A stretch of 28,218 bases of DNA from Victivallales bacterium (GTDB lineage Bacteria > Verrucomicrobiota > Lentisphaeria > Oligosphaerales > Oligosphaeraceae), in the NCBI GenBank assembly GCA_017964325.1, contig JAGCSE010000149.1:1-28218 (forward strand), in the 5' to 3' direction. Below, in pieces: positions 24,333-28,218 of this stretch. The first letter of the stretch is position 1; each line of letters opens with the position of its first letter. Under the pieces are notes generated by a model, which was given only the letters and a program-made list of their open reading frames with translations, did no database searches and was not told the origin of the DNA. Both the position numbers and the translations under genes were made by a program.

Positions 24333-26756
24333 ATGGCGAATCTTCACATCTATTCCAAACCCGAAGCAGGGCTAGTCTATCTTGAAGCGGATACTCTATT
24401 GTCATCCCCTGCCATATACACACTGGACGGCAAAACAGCTCCCGCCGTTCTGCTTCGCGAGGAATCCATATCCGATAACGGCCACCGCTATCTGTTTGCA
24501 GCCGACAAACTGCAGCCTTGGTCTCCTGAATCACCAACCTTATATGAGATTCAAACGTCTGACGGTCTGCGCGAACGTTTCGGTGTAAGCGAATTCCATA
24601 CCTTATCTAATACGACGCTGTTGCTGAACGGTGCGCCATGCTATCTTCGCGGCTACATCCGCGGCATTGTCGCCCACGACCACCCGAACATGACAGGAGG
24701 AACACTGAAGGAAGCCGCCATCAAGAATATTCGCCAGGCAAAAAAATACGGCTTCAATCTGGTCCGCTTCCACAGTACGATCCCCACAGCCGAATTTGTC
24801 GAAGCGGCTGACGAGGAGGGACTTCTGATCCATATGGAAATCGGTTTCGCATACGAATACGATTCACAAGGCAATAAAACCAAACTTTCCATGGACAATG
24901 CAAAGTGGCGGGAAACAATCGTCAAATACCGCAACCACCCTTCCATCGCGATATTCTGCATCGGCAACGAGCTCCATCAGGCAGGGCATTATCAGCAAGT
25001 CATCGACTTGTATCATGAGGGAAAGGCTCTTGCGCCAGGCAAATTCATCATGGACAATTCCGGCTGGGGCGAATATGACCGAAGCAGCGCTGATGTTTTT
25101 GCACAGCATATCGCCTATTTCTTCCCGCATGGTGTCCATCGTCAAATGTTCCATCTGGAGGATCCATGGCTTATCAACGGCTCAGCCTATGGTGAACCGC
25201 AAGATGTCACAATGGATACGACGGCTGTCCATGCCACGACACATCGTGTTGTCACACCAATCAAACCGACGCTTGCGCATGAGGCCATGCACTATATCGA
25301 TATCATCGACTATGAGGCCCTGACCGACAAATTCCGCGCATTCTGCAAGAAAGTGGGCGATGATTATCTTGTCGCCAATGACATCCATGAACCACGTTAC
25401 ATGACTGAATTGCCCAAGCTGATTGAACGGAAAGGCCTCAAAGGAATAATGCCCGATTACATCAAGGCCTCCCAGAAATTCAAGATGATGGCGATCAAGA
25501 CGTATGTGGAGCGCTGCCGCCTGTCCAATCTCTGTGGCTTTGAAATGCTTCAGTTCGCCGATTGCCTGAAATATGAAAACAAGAATGGGATTGTCGATTG
25601 TTTTGATGATGACAAATATATTCCCGCCAACTGGATGCGGCAATTCAACGACGATATGGTCATTCTAGCGGACTACCCGCGCGAAACATATCGCTATGGT
25701 GAAGATATTCATGCTGAAATCTATATCAGTGATTTCCTGCGGCAACCACGACTGACCAACGGCAATCTTAGATTGAGCCTCCGCCATGACGGAATTGAAG
25801 AATGCCTTTATGACGGGCATCATATAACCTTGGCAGGTGGATTGCAGAAAATCGTCACATTGACCTTTGCTTTGCGGGACCACGGCCAAGTCGTTGCGCA
25901 ACAGGTGGAACTCATCGCTGATTTCCAATCATCCGATCTGCATCTGACGAATTCCTGGCATCTCTGGATTTATCCGTCCCCTTCATTCAAAACCATCCCC
26001 GAACTGCGACTTGCAGATCAAAATCTACGGTCATATCTTGAAAATACACATGGTACCATCCAGGCTGATGGAACTATCCTGACTGATGTTTTTGATGAAC
26101 AAGTTTTAACCGATTTGGAGGCTGGGCGTGATGTCATTCTGCTCTACCATCGCGATCATCCAGGCAATACCTTCTATCTGCCCTGTGCTCTGGAACGTTT
26201 CAAACCATGCATTTGGGATCGTGGCAGCAATCTCGGTGGAATAATCGAGCCGCAGTGGCTTCAGAATACGATGGCCTCTGGCAAATATTTCGATCTTAAT
26301 TGGTATGGACTGCTTGAAGGCGGCTACAAAGTCTGTCTGGATGATTTCCCATGCCAAGTGGATGAACTCGTCTGTGGAATCGACAAACCTGTGCGAGATC
26401 GCATGCGTGGCTTGATACAACACCAAAAGGATTTCGTCGATACCGATACGCTTCGGAATTTCTCCCATCTGTTCAGCCTGCGCATCGGCGACGGCATGCT
26501 GACCGTCTGCACATTTGAACTGTCGCGATTGGAAGATCCATCGGTCCCTTGCTTCCTGTCCGCCTTGCTAGCCGCGCCGCGCCATCCGACTGCCGAATTG
26601 GCGCCCGCCGTCTTCCGAAATTATCTCCAGACATGGCTGAATCGTCCTCCCATGAAGGAAGATGTCATGAACCATTTTTGGGAAATCGACAACAAGCTTG
26701 TGGAAGACACGCTTTTCTGGGAGGAAGTGCATATTGATCTTTCCAAATTGACATAA
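24333..26756 (+). CDS. GH2-like glycoside hydrolase lacking the usual N-terminal sugar-binding domain
   Basis: 807 residues, no signal peptide, so predicted cytoplasmic. It starts in an Ig-like GH2 domain (WSPESPTLYEIQ at 63-74, RFGVSEFHT) and continues into the TIM barrel via LLLNGAPCYLRGYIRG. The acid/base Glu is E213 in CIGNEL, and the likely nucleophile E317 in PTLAHEAMH. Beyond ~430 come beta domains and a final region (GDGMLTVCTFELSRL and LLAA) like the accessory domain often seen in such enzymes. Typical GH2 proteins have a ~150-residue jelly-roll before the Ig domain; here an in-frame stop lies about 30 bases before the ATG, so the absence is real in this sequence. The ribosome-binding site is weak. 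The substrate could be a beta-galactoside, -glucuronide or -mannoside. Confidence 0.8.
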   Translation: MANLHIYSKPEAGLVYLEADTLLSSPAIYTLDGKTAPAVLLREESISDNGHRYLFAADKLQPWSPESPTLYEIQTSDGLRERFGVSEFHTLSNTTLLLNGAPCYLRGYIRGIVAHDHPNMTGGTLKEAAIKNIRQAKKYGFNLVRFHSTIPTAEFVEAADEEGLLIHMEIGFAYEYDSQGNKTKLSMDNAKWRETIVKYRNHPSIAIFCIGNELHQAGHYQQVIDLYHEGKALAPGKFIMDNSGWGEYDRSSADVFAQHIAYFFPHGVHRQMFHLEDPWLINGSAYGEPQDVTMDTTAVHATTHRVVTPIKPTLAHEAMHYIDIIDYEALTDKFRAFCKKVGDDYLVANDIHEPRYMTELPKLIERKGLKGIMPDYIKASQKFKMMAIKTYVERCRLSNLCGFEMLQFADCLKYENKNGIVDCFDDDKYIPANWMRQFNDDMVILADYPRETYRYGEDIHAEIYISDFLRQPRLTNGNLRLSLRHDGIEECLYDGHHITLAGGLQKIVTLTFALRDHGQVVAQQVELIADFQSSDLHLTNSWHLWIYPSPSFKTIPELRLADQNLRSYLENTHGTIQADGTILTDVFDEQVLTDLEAGRDVILLYHRDHPGNTFYLPCALERFKPCIWDRGSNLGGIIEPQWLQNTMASGKYFDLNWYGLLEGGYKVCLDDFPCQVDELVCGIDKPVRDRMRGLIQHQKDFVDTDTLRNFSHLFSLRIGDGMLTVCTFELSRLEDPSVPCFLSALLAAPRHPTAELAPAVFRNYLQTWLNRPPMKEDVMNHFWEIDNKLVEDTLFWEEVHIDLSKLT

Positions 26757-26800
26757 TTGGCTGAGGCTATTTCAAAAAAGGAAGCAGCAAGGAAACAACT

Positions 26801-27922
26801 ATGGACTCGCAGGAACGGAATCGCAATCCTTATCAAAATATTGACTGGGGAAAACAGATCAGAGTAACTGGCTGTACGCATCTGCATTGCTCAACTCGTG
26901 AAGAGTTTATTCATGCAATGGAAGATGGTCTGGAATTTGCGACTTTCGCTAACTACTATCCGTCTGCGCCATACTATCCTGCGAGTTCCATCCGTGAAAA
27001 CACGTTCAAGTTAGGGCAGCCCTCCTATGTGCGAAATGGAGAAGTCGTTCACGAACGCCTTGACATCCGTAAGCTTTTCGCAGAATGGGGGGAAGATCAA
27101 TCACAATTACCGACGTCGGAAGGCGAATTGCTGTTTCCGCCCGCTCCGGCCGGCTTCATGGAAGCCCCAAATGCGGAACATCATTTCTTTTCGGACTACA
27201 ATGTCTATCTGCATATCACGTGTCCCGGTAGCTTTTTCGCCAGTGGCAACTACAATCGCAACCGACGCTCCGTATTGGCTCAGCATGGCATTCATGTCGG
27301 AACACAAATGCCTTGGCGAAAGGCATTTGACGCCATGCTTAAGGCATTGATGATTCCAGATGGCGGCGGAATTGTCATCAACCATCCGCATTGGTCGCAC
27401 CTGCCTCATCAATTCCTTTGCGAGTTGTTGGATTACGATCCGCGGGTATTGGGCTTGGAAGTCATCAATACAAATTGCGGCAAGGAAGGGACGGCTGCCG
27501 CTGAAAGCCAATGGGACGAAGTGCTCGGAACAGGACGTCAATGCTATGGCTTTTGTGTTCAGGATCATATGAATAGCAATGAAAAATTTCAAGGCCGTTC
27601 CATCCTGCTGCCGGAAGAACGGACGGCGGAATCCTGTCTGCGGGCTTATCGCCAAGGGCGTTTCTACGGGGCGCTCAAGGGTGAAGGACTGAAGTTTGAA
27701 TCGATTGAATTCGACGGCCGTACCCTGCGTGTGCGTTGTGACAAAGAGGCGATCATACTGTTGCTCAGCCATCGCGGCGTGTTGGTCGAACTTTGGACGG
27801 GTAGGGAACTGCTATATACCGTTCCAGATTCCGACAGAAGCAAAGATGTTTTCCTCCGTGTGACGGCATTGGATCAAAAGAGTGGTGAAAAACTCTTTAC
27901 CCAGCCCTTCATGCTGGTTTGA
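26801..27922 (+). CDS. PHP-domain (polymerase and histidinol phosphatase-like) protein
   Basis: 373 residues, no signal peptide. The metal-binding motifs are GCTHLHC with H27 and H29, later NHPHWSH, GLEVINTN and QDHMNS, in PHP order. ATFANYYPSAPYYPAS after the first motif resembles other environmental PHP proteins. The last ~80 residues look like a small beta domain (IEFDGRTLRVRCDK). The PHP superfamily hydrolyses phosphoesters, but in polysaccharide loci of this bacterial group its job is not established. AAGGAAA upstream of the ATG is a good ribosome-binding site. It lies 44 bp after the GH2-like gene and is likely in its operon. Confidence 0.8.
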   Translation: MDSQERNRNPYQNIDWGKQIRVTGCTHLHCSTREEFIHAMEDGLEFATFANYYPSAPYYPASSIRENTFKLGQPSYVRNGEVVHERLDIRKLFAEWGEDQSQLPTSEGELLFPPAPAGFMEAPNAEHHFFSDYNVYLHITCPGSFFASGNYNRNRRSVLAQHGIHVGTQMPWRKAFDAMLKALMIPDGGGIVINHPHWSHLPHQFLCELLDYDPRVLGLEVINTNCGKEGTAAAESQWDEVLGTGRQCYGFCVQDHMNSNEKFQGRSILLPEERTAESCLRAYRQGRFYGALKGEGLKFESIEFDGRTLRVRCDKEAIILLLSHRGVLVELWTGRELLYTVPDSDRSKDVFLRVTALDQKSGEKLFTQPFMLV

Positions 27923-27981
27923 GACAGTTGTATGTGCGAAAAAGGTCGTATATCATAGGATAGATAATATGAATGCACCCC

Positions 27982-27986
27982 GAGGG
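27982..27986 (+). promoter_or_regulatory. Shine-Dalgarno GAGGG that decides the start of the last gene
   Basis: GAGGG lies 6 bases before the ATG at 27993, whereas the in-frame ATG at 27969 has no such site and would push the signal peptide inward. Confidence 0.65.
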
Positions 27987-27992
27987 ATTGGA

Positions 27993-28218
27993 ATGAAGAT
28001 ACTTTTGAACATCTTGATATGTTTGGTCATGTCGCGGACGGCATCTTTGTTTGCGCTTGATGGCACAAAAATCGCGTTCAATGCGAAGACAAACAAGCAT
28101 CCGTTGCAGTATGAAATCAACGAACCGATGGTCTTCACCTTCTCGTTGGATTTGAAAGGACAGGAATTGAATGCGCCGTTGACCATCGAATGGACTCGCA
28201 CAGGCGACGACGGCGTGA
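27993..28218 (+). CDS. Exported protein, N-terminal part only; possible acetylxylan/cephalosporin-C deacetylase-type esterase
   Basis: 75 codons are visible; the frame is open at the window end. The start KILLNILICLVMSRTASLFAL is a signal peptide. The following LQYEINEPMVFTFSL then IEWTRTGDDGV resembles the Ig-like leader of secreted acetylxylan-esterase-like proteins of this group. No catalytic residues are in view, so the family call is weak. It follows the PHP gene by 70 bp on the same strand, consistent with a fourth gene of the glycan operon. Confidence 0.55.
   Translation, partial: MKILLNILICLVMSRTASLFALDGTKIAFNAKTNKHPLQYEINEPMVFTFSLDLKGQELNAPLTIEWTRTGDDGV

Overview
This 28.2 kb window comes from a bacterial chromosome that invests heavily in carbohydrate breakdown. 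Many divergent, partly secreted glycoside hydrolases are scattered in short operons, with sugar isomerase/kinase and transport genes and a large single-chain PurL. This mix fits the Lentisphaerota/Kiritimatiellota-Verrucomicrobiota group (for example gut Victivallales). That placement is inferred from gene content; no rRNA or other phylogenetic marker is present. I see no rRNA, tRNA, CRISPR array, insertion sequence or integrase.

Layout. (1) 1-6325, plus strand: the 3' part of a GH101/DUF5696-like glycosidase with a C-terminal jelly-roll domain, a divergent GH32-like protein, an exported nucleoside hydrolase and a 10-TM EamA-type permease. (2) 6337-8353, minus strand: a two-domain GNAT-like acyltransferase followed by a xylose-isomerase-like TIM barrel. 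(3) 8502-10451, plus strand: a second GH101/DUF5696-like enzyme. (4) 10452-12445: an AT-rich island on the minus strand holding a TIR / PEGA-like / FHA protein and a small unknown ORF, with a composite palindrome between them. (5) 12446-13297, minus strand: a membrane-anchored coiled-coil protein with GER and RGG-type repeats and a strong terminator. (6) 13590-18207, plus strand: PurL followed 10 bp later by an exported SGNH hydrolase. (7) 18378-21103, minus strand: a xylulokinase-like FGGY kinase, a GNAT acetyltransferase and a SAM methyltransferase. (8) 21487-28218, plus strand: an exported GH42-like galactosidase, a GH2-like enzyme without a signal peptide, a PHP-domain protein and the start of an exported protein resembling the N-terminus of acetylxylan/cephalosporin-C deacetylase-type esterases.

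How the parts fit. Regions 1-3, 7 and 8 look like pieces of a glycan-catabolism repertoire: enzymes with signal peptides attack polymers outside the cytoplasm, enzymes without them finish oligosaccharides inside, and the isomerase, kinase and permease handle the monosaccharides. PurL is housekeeping. The most unusual item is the TIR/PEGA-like/FHA protein. It keeps the TIR catalytic glutamate and the FHA phosphothreonine-binding residues, suggesting an NAD-consuming effector gated by phosphorylation or scaffolding. No partner kinase is visible here.
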